Source: Candidatus Uhrbacteria bacterium (lineage in GTDB: Bacteria; Patescibacteriota; Patescibacteriia; UBA9934). From it: a stretch of 8,778 nucleotides of DNA. How positions within the stretch are numbered: position 1 is the first letter of the stretch; each line of letters begins with the position of its first letter. The translations under genes were made by a program, and so were the position numbers. The stretch is taken from contig DMOG01000017.1 of assembly GCA_003453595.1 (NCBI GenBank), positions 1-8,778 on the forward strand. Direction: 5' to 3'. Positions 1-6,948 of the stretch are shown here, piece after piece. The notes below the pieces were generated by a model. That model was given only the letters and a program-made list of their open reading frames with translations. It made no database searches and had not been told where the DNA came from.

Positions 1-1038
1 CAGGAATTAGGAAACAAAGCCATCCAGAGTCATTATTTATAGCTTGGAGTAATTTTAAAAAAGGCAAGACAAAACGCAAGGATGTTGTTTATTTTGAGTG
101 GGAGCTTGAGCAAAACATCTTTGAACTACATCGACAACTTTCAACAAAAACTTATAGTCATGATGGTTACTCGGGCTTTTACATAACCGATCCCAAGCAG
201 CGTCACATTCACAAGGCAACCGTGCGAGATAGAGTAGTGCACCACGCTGTTTTTCAGACGCTTAATCCGATTTTTGAACCGACATTCATTGCAAATTCGT
301 ACTCTTGTCGGGTTGGTAAAGGAACGCATAAGGGTGCGCAGGCCGTGGAGAGGATGAGTCGAAAGGTCAGTCAGAACTACACACGACCATGTTACGCTCT
401 CAAATGCGATGTGAGACGCTTTTTCGATTCAATCAACCATGATGTCCTCCTTGAGATTCTCGGGAGACGCATCAAAGATCCTGATATTATGTGGCTCTTG
501 GAACGGATTGTGAGAAGCTATATTTCAGAATATGCGAATCTTTTTGAGCGCAAAGGTATTCCAATTGGAAATTTGACCTCGCAGTTGTTCGCAAACATAT
601 ATATGAATGAGTTTGATCAGTTTGTAAAACAGGAGTTGGGGGTCAAACATTATGCACGCTATACAGATGATTTCATTATTCTTTATCACGAACGAGAAGA
701 GCTCGAGAAGTTACTGCTGTTGGTCGAACGTTTTTTAATGGAACGGTTGTGTCTTTCACTACATCCGGGGAAAGTATCAATCCGTACATTTCATCAAGGT
801 GTAGATTTTCTTGGATATGTTGTCCGTCCTCATCATAAAACCCTTCGAACAAAAACGAAAATAAGAATGTTTAAGAGGATTGATGAACAAATACAAGTAT
901 ACAAAACTTCGGGGGGGGGGTGGCAATAATGGGATTGAGCAATCTTTAAATTCGTATTTAGGAGCGCTGTCGCACGCGAGCTGTTATAAAATTGAGCAGG
1001 AGTTAAAAAATAGAGTTTGGTTTACAATTAAAAAATAA
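1..1038 (+). CDS. DGR-type reverse transcriptase, 5' partial and frameshifted
   Basis: RNA-directed DNA polymerase; DGR enzymes of this type copy a template-repeat RNA into mutagenic cDNA. The frame is open from the window edge (codons from position 3), so the true start lies outside; the GTG at 222 is internal. Visible motifs are RDRVVHH near 222, catalytic motif A in KCDVRRFFDSI (Asp codon 408-410), GIPIGNLTSQ (the IGNLTSQ part at 564-584) and the YTDD active site (660-671), then GVDFLGYVV near 800. IGxxxSQ, in place of the QGxxxSP of group II intron and retron enzymes, is the hallmark of the DGR clade. The frame hits a stop at 927-929 just after ten G (911-920). Removing one G restores a typical family C-terminus (SLNSYLGALSHASCYK) ending at TAA 1036-1038. 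It is therefore either a sequencing error, a slippage or phase-variable site, or a decaying gene. No template or variable repeat pair was seen in the window. Confidence 0.9.
911..920 (+). repeat. G10 homopolymer tract at the RT frameshift
   Basis: Ten consecutive G inside the RT reading frame. The upstream frame ends nine bases later, while the family-like C-terminus lies in the frame that would be read with nine (or twelve) G. Tracts like this are prone to replication slippage, transcriptional slippage and sequencing error; the sequence alone cannot say which applies. Confidence 0.85.
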
Positions 1039-1044
1039 GTTTTA

Positions 1045-1053
1045 TGCTACAAT
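1045..1053 (+). promoter_or_regulatory. Extended -10 promoter for the pilin-like gene
   Basis: TGCTACAAT is an extended -10 (TG, one base, then TACAAT, five of six to consensus). No convincing -35 is seen 17 bases upstream. It begins seven bases after the RT stop codon. The expected transcription start (about 1060) falls at or within two bases of the ATG at 1062, predicting a leaderless or nearly leaderless mRNA and ruling against the ATG at 1044, which lies upstream of the -10. Confidence 0.5.
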
Positions 1054-1061
1054 ATGTGCAT

Positions 1062-2603
1062 ATGAAACGCTTGTTTGCTTTTTTTCTGATATTTATCTTA
1101 TTCACAATCTTTTTATTGCCATCCTTCACATACGCTTCGTGTAATTGCTGGTGTGAAAATAATGATGGGGCAGAAGAAAAAGGAGCAGTTGCCGATATTG
1201 CTACTTGCCAAAGTACTTGTGATGATTTTCTTGGTTGCTACACTGATGAACAGCAATCAATGAATCCGGATTACAACACTTTATGTTGGTCACAATATGA
1301 ATGTGAAAGTCAGCCAGTTGAATTTGCTGGCGGAACCCTTGCGTCAGAGTGGGACGGGCAGGCAAGTTTTTGCCCGGCTGGCAAAGGTTATTGTTATAGC
1401 GAACCGCAACCAATTAAATTAAATATTGCCATTGGTAGCCTAACAGAGGCAGCAAGTCTGGGGCAATATATTAATGCAGTTTATAGTTGGTTATTAACTG
1501 GCGCGTCTTTGCTGGCAGTCGTGATTATGATGATTGGAGGCATAGAATATATTTTAGCGCGTGGCAATGGTGCAAAGATTGGTACTGCTCAAGCTCATCT
1601 CAAACAAGCAGTGACAGGAATTGTGCTGTTGTTTTGTTCCTATGCAATTGCCAATGTAATCGATCCCCATTTCACAACTTTCAATCGTTTACAGCCACCA
1701 AGAATTCGAACAATTGTATTTTTAGATGAATCATCAACTTGTGAAAATATGATCAATGCCGGATTGATTATCGCGCCCAATCCTCCAGGATTTCAAATCT
1801 GTGGGTATACAGGTACTGTAATCGCACAAGGCGCGCAACAAGTATCGGTTGAAGTCGGGACAGAGTGTACATATTCTGCCTGCACAGATGAAAAAGAAAC
1901 ATGCGTTGGCTCTGCGTTAGGTGATGCTAGCACAGCAACGACAGAATCTGGCCCTGGGTATGCGTGTGTTCGTTGCACTGAAGCAGTTGAAAAAGGAGCA
2001 ACGCCAAGTACACAAATGTGTGGCCAGTTAGAATTCGATGATCCGAATCCGAATGATCCACAACATTATTATTGCGAGTATGATGCTGGATTTTATGATA
2101 AAGGCGTATTTGGTCGACAATGTGTTGAAATTGTGTACCCAGAGAATGAGTACTTTTCAGGTGGTTCGCCTTCGAATGTGCTTGATTGCGATTTGTTAAG
2201 AGCTGACGCGCGAGCCGGTGATAGTGAAAGTTGCAGATATTATGACAATGTACAGGTTGGGTACTATGATGCTGTGGGTGGTTATGTTGGAGGAAATATT
2301 GATTATAATGAGATCGATGATGTTGAAGGTGATGATTCAGAGTTTCCGTGGTTAGATTTAATTTGTGATGCTGATCCTTGTGGGCTCGCGCCTCCTGGAG
2401 AAAAATGTGAAATGGTAACAGCGGATCCTGATGAAGCTGGTTTTTTGGCTGCCTTAGGATCCTTTGGTGCTGGTGTAGTTATTGGAGCTCTAACTGATGA
2501 GATATTTGCAAATTGCACAAATACAAGCTCGGTCCAGTATTACGGGCTTTGGGGTTGTTTGGATGATCAAGGCGATAAAGTTGAGTGTAATCCAGAGTGG
2601 TAG
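1062..2603 (+). CDS. Secreted Cys-rich protein with VirB2/TrbC-like pilin core
   Basis: Probable envelope or surface protein of 513 aa; exact function unknown. Start chosen at 1062 (MKRLFAFF) because the promoter -10 overlaps the ATG at 1044. Residues 1-25 form a signal peptide (KR, a long hydrophobic stretch, cleavage likely after TYA). A Cys-rich segment follows, then two membrane helices (about 138-160 and 183-200) separated by the short loop ARGNGAKIGTAQAHLKQ. The GGIEY, helix-loop-helix, SYAIANVI arrangement is typical of VirB2/TrbC-like pilin proteins, which CPR genomes carry in large numbers. The long C-terminal part (about 210-513) is acidic and cysteine-rich, with about 29 Cys in the whole protein, suggesting disulfides outside the membrane. 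A third hydrophobic stretch (461-477) is Gly/Ala-rich. Classical VirB2 is only about 100-130 aa, so this is a pilin-like core fused to large external domains. No conjugation or type IV secretion genes are adjacent. Confidence 0.8.
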   Translation: MKRLFAFFLIFILFTIFLLPSFTYASCNCWCENNDGAEEKGAVADIATCQSTCDDFLGCYTDEQQSMNPDYNTLCWSQYECESQPVEFAGGTLASEWDGQASFCPAGKGYCYSEPQPIKLNIAIGSLTEAASLGQYINAVYSWLLTGASLLAVVIMMIGGIEYILARGNGAKIGTAQAHLKQAVTGIVLLFCSYAIANVIDPHFTTFNRLQPPRIRTIVFLDESSTCENMINAGLIIAPNPPGFQICGYTGTVIAQGAQQVSVEVGTECTYSACTDEKETCVGSALGDASTATTESGPGYACVRCTEAVEKGATPSTQMCGQLEFDDPNPNDPQHYYCEYDAGFYDKGVFGRQCVEIVYPENEYFSGGSPSNVLDCDLLRADARAGDSESCRYYDNVQVGYYDAVGGYVGGNIDYNEIDDVEGDDSEFPWLDLICDADPCGLAPPGEKCEMVTADPDEAGFLAALGSFGAGVVIGALTDEIFANCTNTSSVQYYGLWGCLDDQGDKVECNPEW

Positions 2604-2627
2604 TGATAGAACTTACATATTCTGATG

Positions 2628-2654
2628 CCCGGCGGAGCCGGGTCTGGCTCCGCC
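2628..2654 (+). repeat. Overlapping alternative hairpins, GC-rich
   Basis: A perfect 9-bp stem pairs GGCGGAGCC (2631-2639) with GGCTCCGCC (2646-2654) around a 6-nt loop. The left part can instead pair CCCGGC (2628-2633) with GCCGGG (2637-2642), and the two folds exclude each other. No T-tract follows, so this is not a standard intrinsic terminator. It could be a 3'-end stability hairpin, an extra termination aid, or a REP-like palindrome. Confidence 0.6.
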
Positions 2655-2689
2655 TGACATTACATTGTCGAAACATATATTTATAAAAT

Positions 2690-2721
2690 CCCCAGGACTG
2701 CGGGTCCTGGGGTTGCTGTTT
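2690..2721 (+). terminator. Intrinsic terminator after the pilin-like gene
   Basis: CCCCAGGAC (2690-2698) pairs perfectly with GTCCTGGGG (2704-2712), a 9-bp stem with a 5-nt loop, followed by an imperfect T-rich stretch (TTGCTGTTT). It separates the pilin-like gene from uvrA. Confidence 0.7.
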
Positions 2722-2741
2722 GTCAAAATCCGTGCTATTCT
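2713..2741 (+). promoter_or_regulatory. Possible uvrA promoter
   Basis: TTGCTG (2713-2718), 17 bases, then TATTCT (2736-2741) preceded by TGC (extended -10). The -35 is weak. AT-rich alternatives nearer the gene (TATATT at 2752-2757, or TAATTT at 2764-2769 with TCGAAA at 2741-2746) cannot be excluded. No LexA-like box was recognised. Confidence 0.3.
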
Positions 2742-2775
2742 CGAAAGCGCTTATATTTAATAGTAATTTACGCCT

Positions 2776-5643
2776 GTGAAAAACGATGAATTCCTAACTA
2801 TCCGTGGCGCTCGAGTCAATAATTTAAAAAACATTGACTGTGACATTCCAAAAAATAAACTTGTTGTTATAACCGGACTTTCAGGATCCGGAAAATCCTC
2901 ACTTGCCTTTGACACGATATATGCCGAGGGTCAGCGTCGATATATGGAGTCGCTTTCAAGTTATGCAAAACAATTTTTAGAACTTCAAGACAAGCCTGAT
3001 GTTGATGAGATCACTGGGCTTTCACCAACCATCGCAATTGATCAAAAATCTTCTTCGCATAATCCTCGTTCAACCGTTGGAACTGTGACTGAGATCTATG
3101 ATTATTTGCGTGTTTTATTTTCACGCGTTTCTCAACCCCATGATCCAAAAACTGGAAAATTGATTGAACAAAAAACTTTGCATGATATTTGCAAACAAGT
3201 TATGGGCGCAATCAAACATGGTGAGGTTTTACTTTTTATTCCCATGGTCAAAGAGCAAAAGGGTGAACACCAGCAAGTTTTAATAGCTGCTAAAAATGCC
3301 GGCTTTGATGAAGTGCGTTTTGATGGATTAATGATGGACTTGGATGAAGCCATTGGCATGAAAAAACAAAAAGCAAAGGAACACAGTGTCGAAGTTTTAG
3401 CTGCAAGACTGGAGCAAGGAAAGGATGTTCCAATTGAGCGTTTGCAAGCAATTTTAGAAAAAGCATTGGATTTGGGAAATGATCAATTAATCATGTACCG
3501 AGATGATAATGGAGACGAAGAGGAGCTTGTTCGCGGTTATCATTTGCCAGGCGGAATGCAGATTCCTCAACTTGAACCACGACTTTTCTCTTTTAATAGT
3601 CATCTTGGTGCTTGTTCTGAGTGTACTGGTTTGGGACTCAAACTTGTACTTGAACCAGAGCTGGTTATTCCAAACAAGCGTTTGACCCTTGCTCAAGGTG
3701 CAGTAAAACCTTGGAGTCGGATTGCTGGCAATCAAAGTGGCTACATGGAAATGTTGCAGATTGTTTCTCGCAAACAAAAATTTAGCATGCACGAACCTCT
3801 TGAATCACTTTCAAAAAAACAATTGGATATTGTTATGTTTGGAACAGGTGACGAGGAATATGCAGTTGGTCCGCAGATGATAAAGTTTCCAGGAGTTATT
3901 GGCATGCTGGAAAAAAAATATCATGAAACAAGCAGTGACTATGTACGCAAAGAGCTGGAAACATATATGCGTTCCATGATTTGTCCAGCCTGCAATGGTA
4001 AGCGATTGCGCAAAGAGGTTTTGCTTTTTACAATCAATGGTCAATCTATTGCTGATGTTGTTTCCAGACCAATTGAAGATGTGCCAGGATTTTTTGATGA
4101 TGTTCTAAAAGAAGCAAAAAAGCAAAATGGTCGCAATGCGTTGTCAGATACATATTCCATGGTGGTGGAGCGAGTTGCTAAAGAAGTTCAGGAGCGAGTG
4201 ATAAATCTAATTGATGTTGGCTTGGGATATTTAACACTTGATCGGTCAGCTATGACACTTTCTGGTGGAGAATCGCAGCGCGTTCGATTGGCCACTCAGC
4301 TTGGCGCGGGGTTGTCAGGCGTTATCTATGTTTTAGACGAGCCATCTATTGGACTTCATCCACGAGACAATGCGCATCTAATTAAGACAATTAAGAACCT
4401 TCGTGATTTAGGAAACTCAGTGCTGGTTGTTGAACACGATGAAGAGATGATTCGGTGTGCCGACTATGTTTTTGACATTGGACCAGGTGCTGGAGAATAT
4501 GGCGGTCAGATTGTCTCAGAAGGAACTCCAGCTCAAATCATGAAAGATAAGGATTCAATTACTGGAGAATACTTAAGTGGAAAAAAGACACTTAAAACTC
4601 CAAAATCATATCGCAAAGGAAATAACAAAAAGATTTCAATAATCGGTGCAAATCAAAATAACTTAGTAAACATTAGCGCTGATATTCCATTGGGAAAGAT
4701 GGTTTGTGTTACTGGAGTTTCTGGATCTGGTAAGTCAACTCTTATTCTAGATATTTTAGGTAAGGCATTGGCTAAGCATTTTTATCGAGCCAAAGCTTAT
4801 CCTGGAGATCATAAAGATATCAAAGGACTAAAAAATATTGATAAGGTTGTAACTGTAGACCAGTCTCCGATTGGCCGCACGCCACGATCAAATCCAGCTA
4901 CTTACACTGGAGTTTTCACAGCTATTCGTGATTTGTTTACAGAAGTTTCTGAGGCAAAATTGCGGGGCTATGATGCTGGAAAGTTTAGCTTTAATGTAAA
5001 AGGAGGCGGACGCTGTGAGGCCTGTTCTGGTGATGGGCAGATTCGCATTGAGATGCAATTCATGCCTGATGTTTATGCCCCATGTCCAGAGTGTAAAGGC
5101 AATCGTTATGTTCAAGAGGTTTTGGATGTTCATTATCGTCAAAAGAACATTGCCGATGTGCTTAACATGACGGTTGACGAAGCACGACGGTTTTTTGCAG
5201 ACAAATCAAACATTTATGAAAAATTAAATGTATTGCACGAAGTTGGACTTGGATATTTAAAGCTTGGCCAAAGCGCCACAACACTTTCAGGTGGTGAAGC
5301 TCAGCGCGTAAAACTGGCCACAGAATTGAGTCGACGCGCAACTGGAAAGACTTTGTACATTTTAGATGAGCCAACCACTGGTTTGCACTTTGACGACATC
5401 GAACGCTTGCTTGGAGTTTTGCATGCTTTGGTAGACAAAGGAAACACTGTGTTAGTGATTGAACATAACCTAGATGTCATGAAATCATCAGATTGGATTA
5501 TTGACATGGGACCAGACGGGGGAATGAAAGGTGGAAAGATTGTGGGAGAGGGAACACCAAAAGATGTGGCCAAACTGAAGTCCTACACTGGTCAGTATTT
5601 AAAAAATGCTTTTAAAAAGAAGGGAGAAATTAAGAAGAAGTAG
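2776..5643 (+). CDS. uvrA: UvrABC excinuclease subunit A (UvrA)
   Basis: DNA-damage recognition ATPase of nucleotide excision repair; it works as a dimer and loads UvrB on damaged DNA. At 955 aa it is close to the usual length (about 940). Visible: Walker A GLSGSGKSS (34-42), the UvrA-specific GQRRYMESLSSYAKQF region and SHNPRSTVGTVTEIYDYLR, signature LSGGESQR (495-502), Walker B VLDEPS (519-524), second Walker A GVSGSGKST (647-655), zinc finger 2 with C747/C750 and C770/C773, second signature LSGGEAQR (837-844) and Walker B ILDEP (862-866). Oddity: zinc finger 1 keeps only its second pair (C280, C283). The first CxxC, expected just before the LEPRLFSFN motif, reads GGMQIP, and a common early CxxC (after SRVSQPH) is also absent. 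The GTG start gives the family N-terminus (TIRGARVNNLKN) and has no clear Shine-Dalgarno. It converges on rplS with a shared terminator. Confidence 0.97.
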   Translation: MKNDEFLTIRGARVNNLKNIDCDIPKNKLVVITGLSGSGKSSLAFDTIYAEGQRRYMESLSSYAKQFLELQDKPDVDEITGLSPTIAIDQKSSSHNPRSTVGTVTEIYDYLRVLFSRVSQPHDPKTGKLIEQKTLHDICKQVMGAIKHGEVLLFIPMVKEQKGEHQQVLIAAKNAGFDEVRFDGLMMDLDEAIGMKKQKAKEHSVEVLAARLEQGKDVPIERLQAILEKALDLGNDQLIMYRDDNGDEEELVRGYHLPGGMQIPQLEPRLFSFNSHLGACSECTGLGLKLVLEPELVIPNKRLTLAQGAVKPWSRIAGNQSGYMEMLQIVSRKQKFSMHEPLESLSKKQLDIVMFGTGDEEYAVGPQMIKFPGVIGMLEKKYHETSSDYVRKELETYMRSMICPACNGKRLRKEVLLFTINGQSIADVVSRPIEDVPGFFDDVLKEAKKQNGRNALSDTYSMVVERVAKEVQERVINLIDVGLGYLTLDRSAMTLSGGESQRVRLATQLGAGLSGVIYVLDEPSIGLHPRDNAHLIKTIKNLRDLGNSVLVVEHDEEMIRCADYVFDIGPGAGEYGGQIVSEGTPAQIMKDKDSITGEYLSGKKTLKTPKSYRKGNNKKISIIGANQNNLVNISADIPLGKMVCVTGVSGSGKSTLILDILGKALAKHFYRAKAYPGDHKDIKGLKNIDKVVTVDQSPIGRTPRSNPATYTGVFTAIRDLFTEVSEAKLRGYDAGKFSFNVKGGGRCEACSGDGQIRIEMQFMPDVYAPCPECKGNRYVQEVLDVHYRQKNIADVLNMTVDEARRFFADKSNIYEKLNVLHEVGLGYLKLGQSATTLSGGEAQRVKLATELSRRATGKTLYILDEPTTGLHFDDIERLLGVLHALVDKGNTVLVIEHNLDVMKSSDWIIDMGPDGGMKGGKIVGEGTPKDVAKLKSYTGQYLKNAFKKKGEIKKK

Positions 5644-5668
5644 GACCTATGGGTTGCATAAGGCCTAC

Positions 5669-5700
5669 AAAAAGACCAGTTCGGTCGAACTGGTCTTTTT
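5669..5700. terminator. Bidirectional terminator, uvrA / rplS
   Basis: A perfect 14-bp inverted repeat (5669-5682 with 5687-5700, 4-nt loop GGTC). Five A at the left edge and five T at the right edge give a U-tract on either strand, as expected between convergent genes. Confidence 0.9.
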
Positions 5701-5729
5701 ACTTTATACTTTTCACTTTCAACAATTTT

Positions 5730-6137
5730 CTATTCCTTAACTTCCTTTAATTTTCTCTTAAAGTCACCTCGCAAGTAGCTGAGCTTTGCTCGGCGGACTC
5801 GCAACTGTTTTTTGATTTCAACCTTTACAATATTTGGAGAAGCAAGAGGGAAGATTTTTTCTACCATGAATCCTTTTGAGTCTTTGCGAACAGTCATGGT
5901 TCTGGCAATACCTTTACTACCCATGCCCATAACTACTCCTTCAAAAACTTGAATTCTTTCTCGTTCTTCACCTTTTGGAGAAATATCCTTAATCCGCTCA
6001 TGAACGCGGATAACCATTCCTGGTCTGATGTCTCGGTGGGGAAGTTCCTTGGCAGGAATCTCTTCGACAGTCTCCTTAACCTTTTTAACCTCTTTATTAC
6101 TGTCGAGATCTTCAATTTTCTTTTCTTCGTCACTCAT
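5730..6137 (-). CDS. rplS: 50S ribosomal protein L19 (bL19)
   Basis: A large-subunit protein located near the subunit interface. Its 135 aa contain the L19 core: IRPGMVIRVHERI (about 37-49), then QVFEGVVMGMGSKGIARTMTVRK and, near the C-terminus, VRRAKLSYLRG, matching the bL19 pattern FEGVV, FTVRK and RKAKLYYLR. The N-terminus has a charged Lys/Glu-rich extension of roughly 20 residues compared with E. coli L19 (about 115 aa). It is read alone here, not in the classical rpsP-rimM-trmD-rplS operon, and has its own near-consensus promoter about 70 bases upstream. No strong Shine-Dalgarno precedes the ATG. It ends facing uvrA across a shared terminator. Confidence 0.96.
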   Translation of the reverse strand: MSDEEKKIEDLDSNKEVKKVKETVEEIPAKELPHRDIRPGMVIRVHERIKDISPKGEERERIQVFEGVVMGMGSKGIARTMTVRKDSKGFMVEKIFPLASPNIVKVEIKKQLRVRRAKLSYLRGDFKRKLKEVKE

Positions 6138-6209
6138 ATTTATTGACTTACTTCATCAAAGTCAGAGGAAAGGTTAAGCCTTTCGTTCACTGATGGATTA
6201 ACAGCCAGA

Positions 6210-6238
6210 ATTGTAATAAAAATCACGGATTTTGTCAA
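6210..6238 (-). promoter_or_regulatory. rplS promoter, near-consensus sigma-70 type
   Basis: On the minus strand: TTGACA (6233-6238, perfect -35), a 17-base spacer, then TACAAT (6210-6215, five of six). The start is expected near 6203, giving an rplS leader of about 65 nt. The -35 lies within the loop and arm of the upstream cmk terminator. Confidence 0.8.
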
Positions 6239-6247
6239 TCCGTGATT
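6215..6247 (-). terminator. Intrinsic terminator of the rluD-cmk unit
   Basis: A perfect 11-bp inverted repeat (6221-6231 with 6237-6247, 5-nt loop). Read on the minus strand it is followed by TTTTTATT, a good U-tract. It lies about 22 bases after the cmk stop codon and overlaps the rplS promoter. Confidence 0.8.
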
Positions 6248-6269
6248 GGGTTTTCCTAAGGTTTTCCCG

Positions 6270-6863
6270 TTACTCATCGAGTTTTTCACCCATTTGGATG
6301 ATTGCTTGTTCAAAGGCCTGTTCGATGCTCAGGTTTGTGGTGTCGATTACTAGGTCGTAGTTGTTGGTGTCGTAGACATTGATGTTGTAGTAGGTTTTGT
6401 AGCGATAAATCTCTGATTCTTTTCTTTTCTGATTTGCTTTATACAAAGCCTCAATGGTGCCGTATTGATCGCGTTTATCACTGCGGTCTTGCCAGATTCT
6501 TTCAGTGGCAACTTTTGGATCAACAGCTAGGTAAAGCTTGATTGTTGGATTTTCCACAAAATGCCAGGAAGTTCTGCCTTCAAATACTGCGCGGTCAACC
6601 TGGCGCGATCGTTCACGCTGGAGTTCATCAAGCTTACGATCAAGAGAGGGATCTTGTTCAAAAAGTTTGCTCAGTGCATCAAGTGTAATTTTTCGTTTCG
6701 CAGCTTCCTCACGCATAAATTGTCCGATATAGATGCGTGGTATGTCGAGGACTTCTGCTAAGTGCTTGGCAAAGGTCGATTTTCCAGCGCCAATATCGCC
6801 ACTAACTGTGATCTTTAACGGGGAAGTGTGTTTTAGTTTTGTTAAAGCTTGATCAAAGGTCAT
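6270..6863 (-). CDS. cmk: Cytidylate kinase, archaeal-type (Cytidylate_kin2-like)
   Basis: Probable (d)CMP kinase, transferring phosphate from ATP to CMP/dCMP in pyrimidine nucleotide synthesis. Start taken at 6863 (MTFDQALTK), giving 197 aa. The frame is open further upstream to 7007, but that extension reads through the large palindrome and into rluD. P-loop GDIGAGKST is at 22-30, after the beta strand KITVS. Further along are YIGQFMREEA (substrate-side helix), VFEGRTSW (the EGR motif typical of this family), and a lid-like Arg-rich stretch with RYKTYYNINVYD and YDLVIDTTN near the C-terminus. This pattern fits the compact archaeal-type CMP kinases, also found in CPR, better than E. coli Cmk. 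An adenylate-kinase-like relative with another substrate cannot be fully excluded. It lies downstream of rluD and is probably cotranscribed. No clear Shine-Dalgarno; the leader before ATG is A-rich. Confidence 0.85.
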   Translation of the reverse strand: MTFDQALTKLKHTSPLKITVSGDIGAGKSTFAKHLAEVLDIPRIYIGQFMREEAAKRKITLDALSKLFEQDPSLDRKLDELQRERSRQVDRAVFEGRTSWHFVENPTIKLYLAVDPKVATERIWQDRSDKRDQYGTIEALYKANQKRKESEIYRYKTYYNINVYDTNNYDLVIDTTNLSIEQAFEQAIIQMGEKLDE

Positions 6864-6875
6864 ATTTTCTTTTTT

Positions 6876-6942
6876 TGGGGTCAGGTCTTTACTCGGAACA
6901 CCCAAATCGATATAAGGTGTTCCGAGTAAAGACCTGACCCCA
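6876..6942. repeat. 67-bp near-perfect palindrome, REP/MITE-like
   Basis: Perfect 27-bp inverted arms (6876-6902 and 6916-6942) surround a 13-nt centre. The right arm begins seven bases after the rluD stop and the left arm ends 12 bases before the cmk ATG. Neither strand has a T-tract on its 3' side (the minus strand continues with A7), so it is not an intrinsic terminator. The outer GGGGTCAGGTCTTTA resembles, from memory and unverified, short palindromes associated with IS200-like REP transposases. It would form a very stable hairpin in rluD-cmk mRNA. Confidence 0.85.
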
Positions 6943-6948
6943 TTGCGA

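Noticed and set aside
222..929. RT gene starting at the GTG at 222
   Set aside because: The frame is open to the window edge and residues encoded before 222 (for example the GFYITDPKQR region) match the family N-terminal part.
1044..1061. ATG at 1044 as the start of the pilin-like gene
   Set aside because: It lies upstream of the predicted -10; MKRLFAFF from 1062 gives a normal signal peptide.
1062..2603. Pilin-like protein as the DGR target
   Set aside because: No lectin-fold-like C-terminus, no Asn-codon-rich variable region and no matching template repeat were seen.
5641..5667. Imperfect inverted repeat just after uvrA (TAGGACCTAT / ATAAGGCCTA)
   Set aside because: Two mismatches in ten pairs and it is adjacent to a perfect terminator; probably chance.
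6876..6942. Large palindrome as an intrinsic terminator
   Set aside because: There is no T-tract after either arm on either strand, and it would separate cmk from its likely promoter.
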